A DNA stretch of 64,000 nucleotides from Terrimonas sp. (GCF_003075435.1 NZ_QCZJ01000016.1:1-64000); one strand, 5' to 3'. Numbered from the stretch's first letter, positions 52,955 to 62,722 are shown. Translations and numbers: made by a program. Notes: a model not told the origin generated them from the sequence alone.

Positions 52955-54679
52955 ATGAAAATAGCACTGGCGCAGCAAAACTATCACATCGGCAATTTTG
53001 AAAGCAATATTAAAAAGATAATAGCGGGTATTGAAGCAGCTAAAAATCAGGGAGCAGAACTGGTTGTTTTTTCCGAATTGTGTGTTTGTGGTTATCCTCC
53101 AAGAGATTTCCTTGAGTTTGAAGATTTTATTAATAAATGTTACGACGCTGTTGAAAAAATAAAGCAACACACTGCCGATATCGGAGTGATCATCGGTTCG
53201 CCGGAGCGCAATAAGGATAAACGCGGTAAAGACCTTTTTAATGCCGCCTGGTTTTTATATAATAAGGAAGTGATCAGCGTAGTGCAAAAAACATTGTTGC
53301 CTACTTATGATGTTTTTGATGAGTACCGTTATTTTGAACCGGCTTTCGAATGGCACATTGTTCCTTTCAAAAACCGCCGCATAGCATTAACCATTTGCGA
53401 AGATGTATGGAACCTGGGAGATAATCCGCTGTACCGCGAATGCCCCATGGATAAGCTGATATTGCAGCGCCCGGATATCATGATCAATATTTCCGCATCT
53501 CCTTTTGATTATGATCATGATGAAGACAGGAAAGAAATTGTAAAAGCAAATGTATTGAAGTATAATTTGCCGATGCTGTATTGCAATGCGGTTGGTTCAC
53601 AAACAGAAATAGTATTTGACGGGGGAAGCCTGGTATATGACGCACAGGGTAATCTTATAAAGGAGATGAAATATTTTGACGAAGATCTTGTAGTGGTTAA
53701 TATCCCCGGGGCTGCAAGCGAGCCAACCAATAAAAAGATTGAACAGCCTGCAATTATTTCCGGCAGAACAGATGTTGAAATGCGGGTTTCCAAAATAAAC
53801 AATCCCGATAAGATCATCGACTTTCTTACCGCACCGAATAATATACGCCAGATACATGATGCGCTGATCATGGGCATACGGGATTATTTCAGCAAGATGA
53901 ATTTTACCAAAGCCATTTTGGGTAGCAGTGGCGGTATTGACAGTGCTGTAACGCTTGCGCTCGCCTGCAAAGCACTGGGTGCTGAAAATGTGAGAGCAAT
54001 ACTGATGCCTTCTCCATATTCATCAGATCATTCTGTAAAAGACGCGGTGCAGCTAAGCAAAAACCTGGGCAATCCTTATGATATTGTTCCCATCAAAAAC
54101 ATATACGAATCTTTTCTCGACACACTTAAGCCAATTTTTGGCGACCTTCCTTTTAGTCTTGCGGAAGAAAATATTCAAAGCCGTACAAGAGGCAATTTGC
54201 TGATGGCTATTTCCAATAAATTCGGTTATATACTTTTGAACACCTCTAATAAAAGTGAATTAGCCACAGGCTACGGCACGCTATATGGAGACATGGCAGG
54301 CGGACTGAGTGTGCTGGGCGATGTATATAAAATGCAGGTATACGCTTTGGCAAGGTATATAAACAGTGAGAAGGAAATTATCCCGGAAAATATTATTATC
54401 AAAGCGCCTTCCGCGGAATTGCGCCCCAATCAAAAAGACAGTGATAGTTTGCCGGAGTACGATATTCTTGATAAATTACTATACCAGTATATTGAGAGAA
54501 GGCAGGGTCCTAAAGAAATCATTGCAATGGGTATTGATGCCGTGCTGGTGGCAAGAGTATTGAGAATGGTTAACATGAATGAATATAAACGAAACCAGTT
54601 TTGCCCAATAATACGGGTGAGCGCCAAGGCGTTTGGCGTGGGAAGAAGGGTGCCGATTGTTGGGAAGTATCTGAGTTAA
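52955..54679 (+). CDS. nadE: Glutamine-dependent NAD+ synthetase
   Basis: 574 residues. Makes NAD+ from nicotinate adenine dinucleotide, ATP and glutamine. An N-terminal nitrilase-type glutaminase domain (about 1-260) has Glu in VVFSELCVCGYPPRD, Lys in VVQKTLLPTYDVFDEYRYF, and Cys in ALTICEDVWN. The C-terminal synthetase has the P-loop LGSSGGIDSAVTLALA and later TSNKSELATGYGTLYGDMAGGL. All catalytic residues are present. asnB follows 9 bp later. Confidence 0.96.
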   Translation: MKIALAQQNYHIGNFESNIKKIIAGIEAAKNQGAELVVFSELCVCGYPPRDFLEFEDFINKCYDAVEKIKQHTADIGVIIGSPERNKDKRGKDLFNAAWFLYNKEVISVVQKTLLPTYDVFDEYRYFEPAFEWHIVPFKNRRIALTICEDVWNLGDNPLYRECPMDKLILQRPDIMINISASPFDYDHDEDRKEIVKANVLKYNLPMLYCNAVGSQTEIVFDGGSLVYDAQGNLIKEMKYFDEDLVVVNIPGAASEPTNKKIEQPAIISGRTDVEMRVSKINNPDKIIDFLTAPNNIRQIHDALIMGIRDYFSKMNFTKAILGSSGGIDSAVTLALACKALGAENVRAILMPSPYSSDHSVKDAVQLSKNLGNPYDIVPIKNIYESFLDTLKPIFGDLPFSLAEENIQSRTRGNLLMAISNKFGYILLNTSNKSELATGYGTLYGDMAGGLSVLGDVYKMQVYALARYINSEKEIIPENIIIKAPSAELRPNQKDSDSLPEYDILDKLLYQYIERRQGPKEIIAMGIDAVLVARVLRMVNMNEYKRNQFCPIIRVSAKAFGVGRRVPIVGKYLS

Positions 54680-54688
54680 AATAATTCT

Positions 54689-56569
54689 ATGTGCGGTATC
54701 GCCGGTATAGTATCACATAATCCAGCCAATATTCATCTGCCCGTACTTAAAAAAATGGCTGATGCAATTGCGCATCGCGGGCCCGATGGAGAAGGTTTTT
54801 GGATAAATGACGGGCATACTGTTGGATTTGCTCACCGTAGGCTTGCTATTATTGATCTCAGCATGGAAGCAGCTCAACCCATGCATTTTTTTCATAGCGA
54901 CACAGATCAGCATAAGCGCTATACGATCATATACAATGGAGAGATCTATAATTACCTTGAAATAAGAGAAGAGCTTTTTTCAAAAGGCTACCGGTTTAAA
55001 AACAGGTGCGATACAGAAGTTATTCTTGCCGCATATGATTGTTATAAAGAAGCATGCCTGCAACATTTTGACGGCATGTTTGCATTTGCCATCTGGGATG
55101 AAAAGGAGCAAACGCTCTTTATGGCAAGAGACCGCTTTGGGGAAAAACCATTTTTTTATTGGTATGATCAGCACAAAGGCTTCTTTTTTGCCAGCGAAAT
55201 GAAAGCCTTATGGGCGGCAGGCGTTGAAAAACGAATTGACGAGCAATCCTTATTATATTATCTTGCTTTAGGCTTTACACAGTTCCCGAATGAAAAAGAA
55301 AGAACTTTTTACAGCAATATAAAAACCATTCCCCCCGCTCATTATATCAAATGGAATATTAAAACCCCGGATTTTAAAGCAGTTAACTATTGGGATATTG
55401 ATAAAAGTTTTCAGAAAGACCCGGGTGAAAAAGAGGCGCTTGAAAGATTCCGTTCTCTTTTTTTTACTTCTGTTAAACGAAGACTAAGAAGTGATGTGCT
55501 GGTTGGCACAAGCCTGAGTGGCGGACTGGATAGTTCATCTATTGTTTCTGTAATAAACAATATTATTTCAACTGCAGATTATAAAAGCTTCTCCGCCGTT
55601 TTTCCCGGATATGAAAAGGATGAATCCGCGTATATAAATGAGGTGGCTGTGGCGTTTGGATTAGACGATTATAAAATTGCGCCGATGCCCGAAGGCTTTA
55701 TTAATGATTTTGATACACTCTGCTATCAGCACGAAGAGCCCTTCGGCTCCGCAAGCGTGTATACACAATATGCAGTATGCCGCCTGGCAGGGCAGCATCA
55801 AACAAAAGTATTGCTTGACGGGCAGGGCGCTGATGAAATACTGGCGGGTTATTCCAAATACCTGCACTGGTATCTGCAGGAGCTGATCTCAACAGGTAAA
55901 TTTGCTGCCTTTTCAAAAGCAAGGCATGCATTGCAAAAGCACAATCCTTTTGAGTGGGGATACAAAAATTATGTATCTGCTTTTACGCCTTCATTCACGG
56001 CATCATTATTAGAAAAAAGAACATATAAAAAGCTTAAAGAGAACAATGAGCTGACAGGTGATTTCATAAAGGAATATAATAGTGTAAACAAAGTATATAA
56101 GCCGGAAGTGCGTCAATTAAACGATATCCTGTACTTTGATACTATGGCTATGGGACTTGAAGAATTGTTGCGTGTTGCTGATCGCAATGCAATGGCTCAT
56201 GGTATTGAAATGAGGCTTCCGTTTTTAAGCCATGAATTGGTTGAGTTCATTTTCTCACTACCATCAAAATATAAAATACACGGGGGATACACCAAATGGA
56301 TTTTGCGGGAAAGTGTTAAATATATTATCCCATCGTCTATTGTATGGAGAAAAGATAAAGTTGGTTTTGAGCCTCCCCAGAAAATGTGGATGAGCCACCC
56401 CCTGCTGGCAGAAAAGATCCACGAAGCAAAGAAACATTTATCCGCTGCCGGTATATTAAAAAAAGAAGTAGCTGATGCCGGCAACCGCCCGACTGATGCT
56501 TATGATCGTAAAAATTATGACTGGCGCTACCTGGTGGCGGCAAATCTGTTGAAAAAACATAGGGTATAA
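54689..56569 (+). CDS. asnB: Asparagine synthase (glutamine-hydrolysing)
   Basis: 626 residues. The N-terminal Cys2 (MCGIAGI) is the glutaminase nucleophile, followed by AHRGPDGEGFW and IYNGEIYNY. The synthase domain has SLSGGLDSSSIVSV as ATP loop, and ADRNAMAHGIEMRLPFLSHELVEF, typical of AsnB. It makes asparagine from aspartate. The nine-base gap to nadE suggests one transcript, both genes being glutamine-dependent amidotransferases. Members of this family also amidate glycans, so the substrate is likely but not certain. Confidence 0.93.
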   Translation: MCGIAGIVSHNPANIHLPVLKKMADAIAHRGPDGEGFWINDGHTVGFAHRRLAIIDLSMEAAQPMHFFHSDTDQHKRYTIIYNGEIYNYLEIREELFSKGYRFKNRCDTEVILAAYDCYKEACLQHFDGMFAFAIWDEKEQTLFMARDRFGEKPFFYWYDQHKGFFFASEMKALWAAGVEKRIDEQSLLYYLALGFTQFPNEKERTFYSNIKTIPPAHYIKWNIKTPDFKAVNYWDIDKSFQKDPGEKEALERFRSLFFTSVKRRLRSDVLVGTSLSGGLDSSSIVSVINNIISTADYKSFSAVFPGYEKDESAYINEVAVAFGLDDYKIAPMPEGFINDFDTLCYQHEEPFGSASVYTQYAVCRLAGQHQTKVLLDGQGADEILAGYSKYLHWYLQELISTGKFAAFSKARHALQKHNPFEWGYKNYVSAFTPSFTASLLEKRTYKKLKENNELTGDFIKEYNSVNKVYKPEVRQLNDILYFDTMAMGLEELLRVADRNAMAHGIEMRLPFLSHELVEFIFSLPSKYKIHGGYTKWILRESVKYIIPSSIVWRKDKVGFEPPQKMWMSHPLLAEKIHEAKKHLSAAGILKKEVADAGNRPTDAYDRKNYDWRYLVAANLLKKHRV

Positions 56570-56618
56570 GGCCCTACACCTTATACCCTATACCTTACAC
56601 TCCATACCTGCTTACCTG

Positions 56619-57062
56619 CTATTGCTGTTTTTTCAGTTTTTCATACCTGAACCCTTCAGCAAAAGCATTGAATTTAATAGTATAGTAATATTTAGCGTCC
56701 TGCATTCTTACAAAATAAGCCACTTCATCACCCGCGGTTATTTCTGTAACACCAAACGCGGTTTTATCTGCATAACGCTGGCTGATCGCTTTTAAAATAT
56801 TCATAGGAAGCTTTGCCGGCTCATAAAAGCGCATTGAGCTTGTGATCACCCCATCCTTATCATAATAAACAATATACCTTATATCATCCTGGATAAATCG
56901 TACGGAATAACTATTATCGCCTTCATTCCACTTAACCTGCTCAGCGGCGGTAAAAGTTTCTTTAAATGCTTTTAATACTTTTTCATTTACTGCGGAAGGA
57001 CTGTTGGCAAATACAGCTGCTGACAGCAGTGTAAACATCGATAAAACAAATATTCTTTTCAT
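56619..57062 (-). CDS. Exported PepSY-like small protein
   Basis: 147 residues with a signal peptide MKRIFVLSMFTLLSAAVFA. The mature part, KVLKAFKETFTAAEQVKWNEGDNSYSVRF and YYDKDGVITSSMRFYEPAKLP, resembles the PepSY-like or BLIP-like small periplasmic fold common in Bacteroidota. No enzyme motif. CCTTATACCC words fill the gap to asnB (56571-56615). Confidence 0.7.
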   Translation of the reverse strand: MKRIFVLSMFTLLSAAVFANSPSAVNEKVLKAFKETFTAAEQVKWNEGDNSYSVRFIQDDIRYIVYYDKDGVITSSMRFYEPAKLPMNILKAISQRYADKTAFGVTEITAGDEVAYFVRMQDAKYYYTIKFNAFAEGFRYEKLKKQQ

Positions 57063-57369
57063 AACAGAGCTTTTTAACGAGAGATAAATTTTATTAACAA
57101 GTCAAAAATATAATTGGTCTTTATAGTATAAAATCCAAACTACGCAGAAGGCAGCATCATGATAACAACAGCAGCTATATTTTGTTACCTGATAAACAAA
57201 ACGAAAACCTGCATGTCCTGGAATGCTTTACTGTACTGCATTACAGGGGCTGGCGCCTATTGTTACTTTGCCGCGGTTAAGTTTCTGTTAAACTGGAATT
57301 GCGGAAAAAAACATGATAACTTTAAACTCACTTCAATTATGCATCTTTGCAGTTCATTTAATTATTCTG
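57063..57369. other. 307-bp gap without gene
   Basis: I looked for a SAM or other riboswitch before the transsulfuration gene and found no known pattern. GCATCTTTG at about 57342-57350 is one base off a -7 box. No other structure. Confidence 0.4.
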
Positions 57370-58509
57370 ATGAAAGCAGCAACAAAATTTATTCATGCCG
57401 GGGTGCATCCCGATCCTTCTACCGGCGCTATAATGACGCCCATTTACCAAACATCAACTTACGTGCAGGAGGGACCCGGAAAGCATAAAGGTTATGAATA
57501 CGCAAGAACACAAAACCCTACCAGAACACAATTGCAGCATGCACTTGCGGCAGCGGAAAATGGAAAGTATGGCATCAGCTTTGGCAGCGGACTTGCCTCA
57601 ACGGATACACTGCTGAAACTGTTTAAACCAGGAGATGAAATCATCAGTACAAATGATTTATACGGTGGTACGTATCGTTTAATGAAACGCATTTGGGAAG
57701 GGTATGGACTGAAATTTACGTTCATTGATATGAGTAATGCTGAAAATATAGCTGCTCACATTACGCCTGCCACAAAAATGATCTGGGTTGAAACGCCCAC
57801 CAATCCTTTAATAAGAATTATAGATATAAAAGCCTGTGCGGCTATAGCTAAAAAAGCTGGTGCGTTGCTTGTTGTTGACAATACTTTTGCGTCTCCCTAT
57901 TTACAGAATCCACTTGACCTTGGCGCTGATATTGTGATGCATTCTGCAACAAAATATATTGGCGGGCACAGCGATGTGGTTCATGGCTGCCTTATCACCA
58001 GTAATAAGGAAATTGCTGACCAGTTATATTTTCTGCAAAATGCCTGTGGTGCGGTTCCCGGCCCACAGGATTGTTTTTTATTACTGCGTGGATTGAAAAC
58101 CCTGCATGTACGTATGCAAAGGCATTGCGAAAATGGCGAAAAGATCGCGAACTTTTTACGGCAGCATCCAAAGGTGGCTAAAGTGCATTGGTGCGGATTT
58201 GCTGATCATCCTAACCACCAGGTAGCTAACGCACAAATGCGGGGCTTTGGCGGCATGATCAGTTTTGAGCTGAAAGACAATACTGTTGCCGCGGCTGAAA
58301 AAGTATTATCCTCAACAAAAATCTTCGCCTGTGCGGAATCCTTAGGCGGTGTGGAATCATTGATCGGTCACCCGGCAAGCATGACGCATGCTTCTATTCC
58401 AAGGGAAGAAAGAATTGCTAACGGGCTGGTTGATTCATTGATCAGGCTGAGTGTTGGCATTGAAGATGCTGATGATCTGATGGAGGATCTTAACCAGGCC
58501 ATTGGTTAA
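57370..58509 (+). CDS. PLP-dependent transsulfuration enzyme (cystathionine gamma-synthase/lyase type)
   Basis: About 379 residues. The motifs TPIYQTSTYVQEGPGKHKGYEYARTQNPTRTQLQ, SGLASTDTLLKLF, LVVDNTFASPYLQNPL, and the PLP lysine in HSATKYIGGHSDV, followed by GGMISFEL and SLGGVESLIGHPASMTH, are diagnostic for the family. Synthase (metB) and lyase (metC/cth-like) members cannot be separated by eye; Bacteroidota copies are often called cystathionine gamma-synthase. Start at 57370 was chosen over 57313. TIGR02757 gene starts 3 bp later. Confidence 0.92.
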   Translation: MKAATKFIHAGVHPDPSTGAIMTPIYQTSTYVQEGPGKHKGYEYARTQNPTRTQLQHALAAAENGKYGISFGSGLASTDTLLKLFKPGDEIISTNDLYGGTYRLMKRIWEGYGLKFTFIDMSNAENIAAHITPATKMIWVETPTNPLIRIIDIKACAAIAKKAGALLVVDNTFASPYLQNPLDLGADIVMHSATKYIGGHSDVVHGCLITSNKEIADQLYFLQNACGAVPGPQDCFLLLRGLKTLHVRMQRHCENGEKIANFLRQHPKVAKVHWCGFADHPNHQVANAQMRGFGGMISFELKDNTVAAAEKVLSSTKIFACAESLGGVESLIGHPASMTHASIPREERIANGLVDSLIRLSVGIEDADDLMEDLNQAIG

Positions 58510-58512
58510 TAT

Positions 58513-59289
58513 ATGAAGATGAATGATGAGCTAAAGGCATTTCTCGACCGCAAAGCACAGGAATACAATACGCCTGCCTTTATAAAGGATGATCCCATAA
58601 GCATACCGCATAAGTTTACAAAAAAGCAGGATATAGAAATTGCAGCATTCTTTGCCGCTATACTGGCCTGGGGAAACCGTACGATCATCATTAATAAAAG
58701 TAGTGAGCTGATGCGGCTAATGGGCAACGCGCCGCATGAATTCTGCCTGAATTACTCCGATAATGATTTGAAAAGATTGCTTGACTTTAAACACCGCACG
58801 TTTAACGCTACCGATATTTTATATTTTATTGATTTTTTTCATCATCATTATTCACAATCCAGCTCATTGGAAACGGCGTTTACGCAAGGATTAAAAGGAA
58901 AAGACCTTACCGTGGAAAATGCATTGCGGCAATTTTATACGTACTTTTTTTCACTGGAAGATGCGCCGCAGAGAACAAGAAAACATATTGCCACGCCCGA
59001 CAGAAAATCTACCTGCAAACGCCTGAATATGTTTTTGAGATGGATGGTTCGTAAGGATAACGCCGGCGTGGATTTTGGCTTATGGAAAAAAATAACTCCT
59101 GCCCAACTGATCTGCCCTGTTGACGTGCATGTTGCCCGTGTGGCAAAAAGACTGAACCTGGTAACCCGTACGCAAACAGATTGGCTGACAGCGCTTGAAT
59201 TAACAAACAACCTGAAACTATTGGATCCGGGCGACCCTGTTAAATATGATTTCGCATTATTTGGTTTGGGAGTGATGGAAAAATTTTAA
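58513..59289 (+). CDS. TIGR02757 (DUF2400) family protein
   Basis: 258 residues, cytoplasmic. FKDDPISIPHKF-like start, IEIAAFFAAILAWGNR, and the later CPVDVHVARVAKRLNLVTRTQTDWLTALELT are the marks of TIGR02757, a widely conserved family of unknown function with a possible helix-hairpin-helix/DNA-glycosylase-like fold. Coupled to the transsulfuration gene (3-bp gap) and followed by a small gene at a 5-bp gap. Confidence 0.88.
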   Translation: MKMNDELKAFLDRKAQEYNTPAFIKDDPISIPHKFTKKQDIEIAAFFAAILAWGNRTIIINKSSELMRLMGNAPHEFCLNYSDNDLKRLLDFKHRTFNATDILYFIDFFHHHYSQSSSLETAFTQGLKGKDLTVENALRQFYTYFFSLEDAPQRTRKHIATPDRKSTCKRLNMFLRWMVRKDNAGVDFGLWKKITPAQLICPVDVHVARVAKRLNLVTRTQTDWLTALELTNNLKLLDPGDPVKYDFALFGLGVMEKF

Positions 59290-59294
59290 CGATT

Positions 59295-59612
59295 ATGGAG
59301 AAAGAGCTGATACAATCTTTGCAGCAGGTGCTGTCATTACAGCTGGCAGATACTTTAACTAAAGAAAAGCTGAAGCATATTATTGCCGAAAGGGTGAATG
59401 ATTTGATCCAGCATGATTTTGCGCAACTTACCCAACTATTATACCGCATAGACATTAATGAAGCCCGCCTGAAAAAATTATTGAATGAAGCAGGAGAAAA
59501 AGATGCTGCCGGGATCATTGCTGAATTAATTATTGAAAGACAGGTGGAGAAATTGGAGAGCAGGGAGCAATTTAAACAGGATAATGATATTAGTGAGGAG
59601 GACAAGTGGTAG
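59295..59612 (+). CDS. Small helical protein, function unknown
   Basis: 105 residues, charged and fully helical in appearance (LQQVLSLQLADTLTKEKLKHIIAERVNDLIQ...), without a signal or cysteines. ATG 5 bp after the TIGR02757 stop suggests translation coupling in the three-gene unit. Similar small genes follow this family in Bacteroidota, but no function is known. Confidence 0.7.
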   Translation: MEKELIQSLQQVLSLQLADTLTKEKLKHIIAERVNDLIQHDFAQLTQLLYRIDINEARLKKLLNEAGEKDAAGIIAELIIERQVEKLESREQFKQDNDISEEDKW

Positions 59613-59683
59613 TTTACTTATATGCTCTCGGAATAAATGTCTTAAAAAATAATAATCCCCGGACTGCTTTATTCACTTTGTTC

Positions 59684-59980
59684 TTATCTCCGCTCTGCCT
59701 GCCTTGCCTCCACCTCATACTTGTTGTTATAGTATCCTTTGCGCAGTGTTTCAATAAAATATTTAAAAACAAAAGGCAGGAAACCATGCCTGCGGAATTG
59801 TTCTACATGTTCCAGCTCATGTTTCACCCATCTTTCATCACACAGAAACTCAAGCTTTGAGGCATTATGCAGGTAAATGGTTTTACCCAGCGTAAAAGCA
59901 ACATTATCCACACCAAGCACCCAGGCGGCAATGCGGGCCTTCAGCGATCTCTCTTTTATTCGGATATCTTTTACGTCCAT
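59684..59980 (-). CDS. Small HExxHxxQ (DUF4157-like) putative metalloprotease
   Basis: 98 residues. RWVKHELEHVEQFRRHGFLPF contains HELEHVEQ, which fits the HExxH zinc site with an extra Gln as in DUF4157-like proteins. No signal peptide. The gene is last in a tight unit, 3 bp after the peroxiredoxin gene. Such small zinc-site proteins have no proven protease activity. Confidence 0.75.
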   Translation of the reverse strand: MDVKDIRIKERSLKARIAAWVLGVDNVAFTLGKTIYLHNASKLEFLCDERWVKHELEHVEQFRRHGFLPFVFKYFIETLRKGYYNNKYEVEARQAERR

Positions 59981-59983
59981 CGG

Positions 59984-60454
59984 CTATTTCAGTTCATTCC
60001 ATGCTTTAATGATCTCTTCAGCATGTTGCTTATTTTTAGGGCGGAGAAAAATTTTACGGATCACGCCTTTTTCGTCAATTACAAACGTAGTTCTGTGCAG
60101 TCCCATATATTTTCTGCCATATAATTGTTTTTCGCCCCACACGCCGTATTTGTCAATTATCTTATGCAAAGGGTCTGCTATAAGTGTAAACGGCAGACTA
60201 TACTTTGTTTCGAACTTTTTATGCTTTGCTGCTTCATCAGGGCTTACGCCTATTATTACAAACCCGTTTTGCTTTAATAACGCATAGTTATCTCTCAGGT
60301 TACAGGCCTGTATAGTACAGGTCGGCGTATCATCTTCAGGATAAAAATACAGAACTGCTTTCCGTCCTTTATAATCCGATAATGATACTTTTTTATCATC
60401 CTGGTCTTTACCGGTAAATGCCGGCGCCTTATCTCCTTCCTTTAATGTTATCAT
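59984..60454 (-). CDS. bcp: Thioredoxin-dependent peroxiredoxin (Bcp type)
   Basis: 156 residues. Reduces hydroperoxides. The peroxidatic Cys46 lies in YPEDDTPTCTIQACNLRD, with the resolving Cys51 five residues later, the usual atypical 2-Cys Bcp arrangement. Motifs KAVLYFYPEDDTPTC and GVSPDEAAKHKKFETKYSLPF are complete. Gaps of 3 bp on both sides place it in an operon with the M23 peptidase and the HExxH gene. Confidence 0.93.
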   Translation of the reverse strand: MITLKEGDKAPAFTGKDQDDKKVSLSDYKGRKAVLYFYPEDDTPTCTIQACNLRDNYALLKQNGFVIIGVSPDEAAKHKKFETKYSLPFTLIADPLHKIIDKYGVWGEKQLYGRKYMGLHRTTFVIDEKGVIRKIFLRPKNKQHAEEIIKAWNELK

Positions 60455-60457
60455 AAT

Positions 60458-62155
60458 CTATCTCGTAAAATTAAATATCCTCGTGGTTATATTCCCGGCT
60501 TCATCTGCCACGCTGATTTTTATATTATGTGTGCCGGGCGTACAATATTCATCAAAAACATAAATAAAATTCCGGTTTTTGTCGTTGGTAAACCGCAACC
60601 ATTTACCATCCAGTTCAGCTCTGAAATTTTTAAACTCATCCAGGTTGTCTTTAACGGTAAATACCATTTTGGTAGCTTTCGAGAGGTTTGCGCTGTCTTT
60701 AAAACCAACAGGCATTATTTCAGGCGGGGTTTCATCCAGCACCAGCTGAAAACTGCCAAAGTCGCGAAACCTTGCCATTGCCCAGTCGCCCTGCCATTCC
60801 ACTTTTCTTATATCCTTTTTTGTGCCTGCAAAACGCTGCATAACGAGCCGGCTTTTCTGATCGGGTGTTAATACCGTTGTTGGCTTTATCCGCACAACTA
60901 ACGCTTCCTGCAAAGGTATATAGGTAGCGCCGATAGTATGAATAGCGGATACCACAACCGGGTTGACAGCCGGCGAGCGTTTATACTGTATATGCACTGA
61001 ATCGTATAATCCTTTTTCACCAATATAAAAATCTCCGTCTTCACTCCCTTCGCCTACATTCAGCATTAAAGGATAAAACATTTGCCCGCTCATGGTTGTT
61101 GCCATGGTTTTTACTGGTGTATATTTTACCGCAAAACTTACTGAAGCGCTGTTGCCATCTGCATCTTTGGTTACAATGCGTATATTATGCGTTTGTCCGT
61201 CAGTCAGGTTTATAATACCGCTGCCTTTGCCATGTGTGTAAATACTGTTGGTATAACCCATCAGCTCACTCAGGTGCTGCAGGTACGGTCCGTTATTAGC
61301 TTTTGTCTTATAATCAATATGCGCATTCAGATAGCGTGTATAATCATAGCTGATATTGCTCATGGTAAACCGCATGCTTTCCACTTCATTATCATACAAA
61401 ATACCCTCGTATATGCCATTGAGGTTAGGAGAACCTGTTTGTGTATCATAGCTTGTAACCGCAAAGCTGATCTTATCTGATTTTACATTGATTACTGCCG
61501 GTTGTGTTATATAGCCGTTAGCCGCTTTCTTAACCGGTATAATGATCGGGCTTTGCTCGTAAGTGCTTTTATTACGATCATATATGGCAATGCGCTGTAT
61601 AGTGGGCGGAACATTATCAGGTATTTTTAATCCAAACAGCATTGGATTAAGATTGGTTTCTGAAAGCGTATTGCGGATTTCGAAGTGAAGATGTGGGCCC
61701 ATTGAGCCGCCGGTATTTCCGCTATAGGCTATAAACTGTCCCTTTTTTACAGGAAACAATCCTGTAGGAATATCTAAAAACACCTGCCATGACTCAAGCT
61801 TATATTGCTGGTCTTTTATATACTTTTCCAATTCAGGATAAAAATCATTCAGGTGAGCATATAAGGTAGTATAACCGTTAATGTGATTGATATAGATAGC
61901 GCGACCATAACCCCAGGGCTCAATCTTTACTTTAGCTATATAACCATCTGCCGCCGCATGTACAGGAAGATTTTCTACACGATTGGTTTTAAAATCCAAA
62001 CCCATATGATAATGGTTAGGCCGCAGCTCACCAAAGTTACCTGCAAGGCTTGCCGGAATGTTCAACGGATTCTGAAAATATGATTTTGGATATACAGAAG
62101 TTGTTTGTGCCGATATATTAACCACGAATAACAACAAAGGAAAAACTAATCTCAT
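60458..62155 (-). CDS. Exported M23 family metallopeptidase
   Basis: About 565 residues with a signal peptide (MRLVFPLLLFVVNISAQ). The peptidase domain near the N-terminus carries the zinc residues in NHYHMGLDFKT (HxxxD) and GPHLHFEI (HxH). A long C-terminal part with beta-sandwich repeats follows (LDETPPEIMPVGFKD, IKISVADEAGNITTRIF). M23 enzymes cut peptidoglycan crosslinks. Start at 62155 was chosen over 62200 because a promoter box lies between. First gene of the operon with bcp. Confidence 0.9.
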   Translation of the reverse strand: MRLVFPLLLFVVNISAQTTSVYPKSYFQNPLNIPASLAGNFGELRPNHYHMGLDFKTNRVENLPVHAAADGYIAKVKIEPWGYGRAIYINHINGYTTLYAHLNDFYPELEKYIKDQQYKLESWQVFLDIPTGLFPVKKGQFIAYSGNTGGSMGPHLHFEIRNTLSETNLNPMLFGLKIPDNVPPTIQRIAIYDRNKSTYEQSPIIIPVKKAANGYITQPAVINVKSDKISFAVTSYDTQTGSPNLNGIYEGILYDNEVESMRFTMSNISYDYTRYLNAHIDYKTKANNGPYLQHLSELMGYTNSIYTHGKGSGIINLTDGQTHNIRIVTKDADGNSASVSFAVKYTPVKTMATTMSGQMFYPLMLNVGEGSEDGDFYIGEKGLYDSVHIQYKRSPAVNPVVVSAIHTIGATYIPLQEALVVRIKPTTVLTPDQKSRLVMQRFAGTKKDIRKVEWQGDWAMARFRDFGSFQLVLDETPPEIMPVGFKDSANLSKATKMVFTVKDNLDEFKNFRAELDGKWLRFTNDKNRNFIYVFDEYCTPGTHNIKISVADEAGNITTRIFNFTR

Positions 62156-62187
62156 CAAATTAAGGGTTCTATGATTATTACAGGTAA

Positions 62188-62195
62188 CAAAACTA
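62188..62195 (-). promoter_or_regulatory. -7-like box for the M23 operon
   Basis: Read on the minus strand as TAGTTTTG, fitting TAnnTTTG. It places the transcript start about 30 bases before the ATG at 62155, supporting that start. Confidence 0.45.
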
Positions 62196-62722
62196 CCCAT
62201 GATTGATTTAAGAATGAAATGTTTTTGGATACGCTATCTGCTATCAGCCTTCAGGTATCAGCACAGCAGCGAAAGATTTAAGCCGTAGATAAATAATATT
62301 AAGTTTGCTGTTAATGCCAAAGGCTCAAAGCTGATGACTGATAGCTGATTGCTAACAGCTCCATTATTATTTCATTAAAAAGTTGGTAAATAACGCTTAT
62401 TCCCAAAGTCTGGCACTCTGTTTGAGAAATAGCAGTTGTCTGTCAGGAAGTTCTCACGGTTTATTTGCCCGCTGAATATTACTTGATTTTTTGTTTCGAC
62501 TATCCTCCAGGATTTTTTCCGATAATCATTGAGAAGCCAAAACATTAAAACCTACCCGGAAAGTGGTATTGTTTTCCGGATACAGGGTTAACGTTTGATA
62601 ATAATCTTTGAAAGGCAATAAATAACAGGCAAAAGCTCACAATTTTTTAAACTATTGTACAGCGTTTTTCGTCTATATATTGTCTACTTATATATTGTTG
62701 AACCCCTCTAAATTGAAAAGTT
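62196..62722. other. 527-bp gap with GCTGATAGC-type words, no gene
   Basis: 62235-62360 holds words such as GCTATCAGCCTTCAGGTATCAGC and CTGATGACTGATAGCTGATTGC, also seen around 48366 and 52623. From 62400 on no feature is recognised. Confidence 0.5.

Noticed and set aside
57063-57369. SAM-type riboswitch expected before a transsulfuration gene.
   Set aside because: No fitting stem pattern was found by eye.
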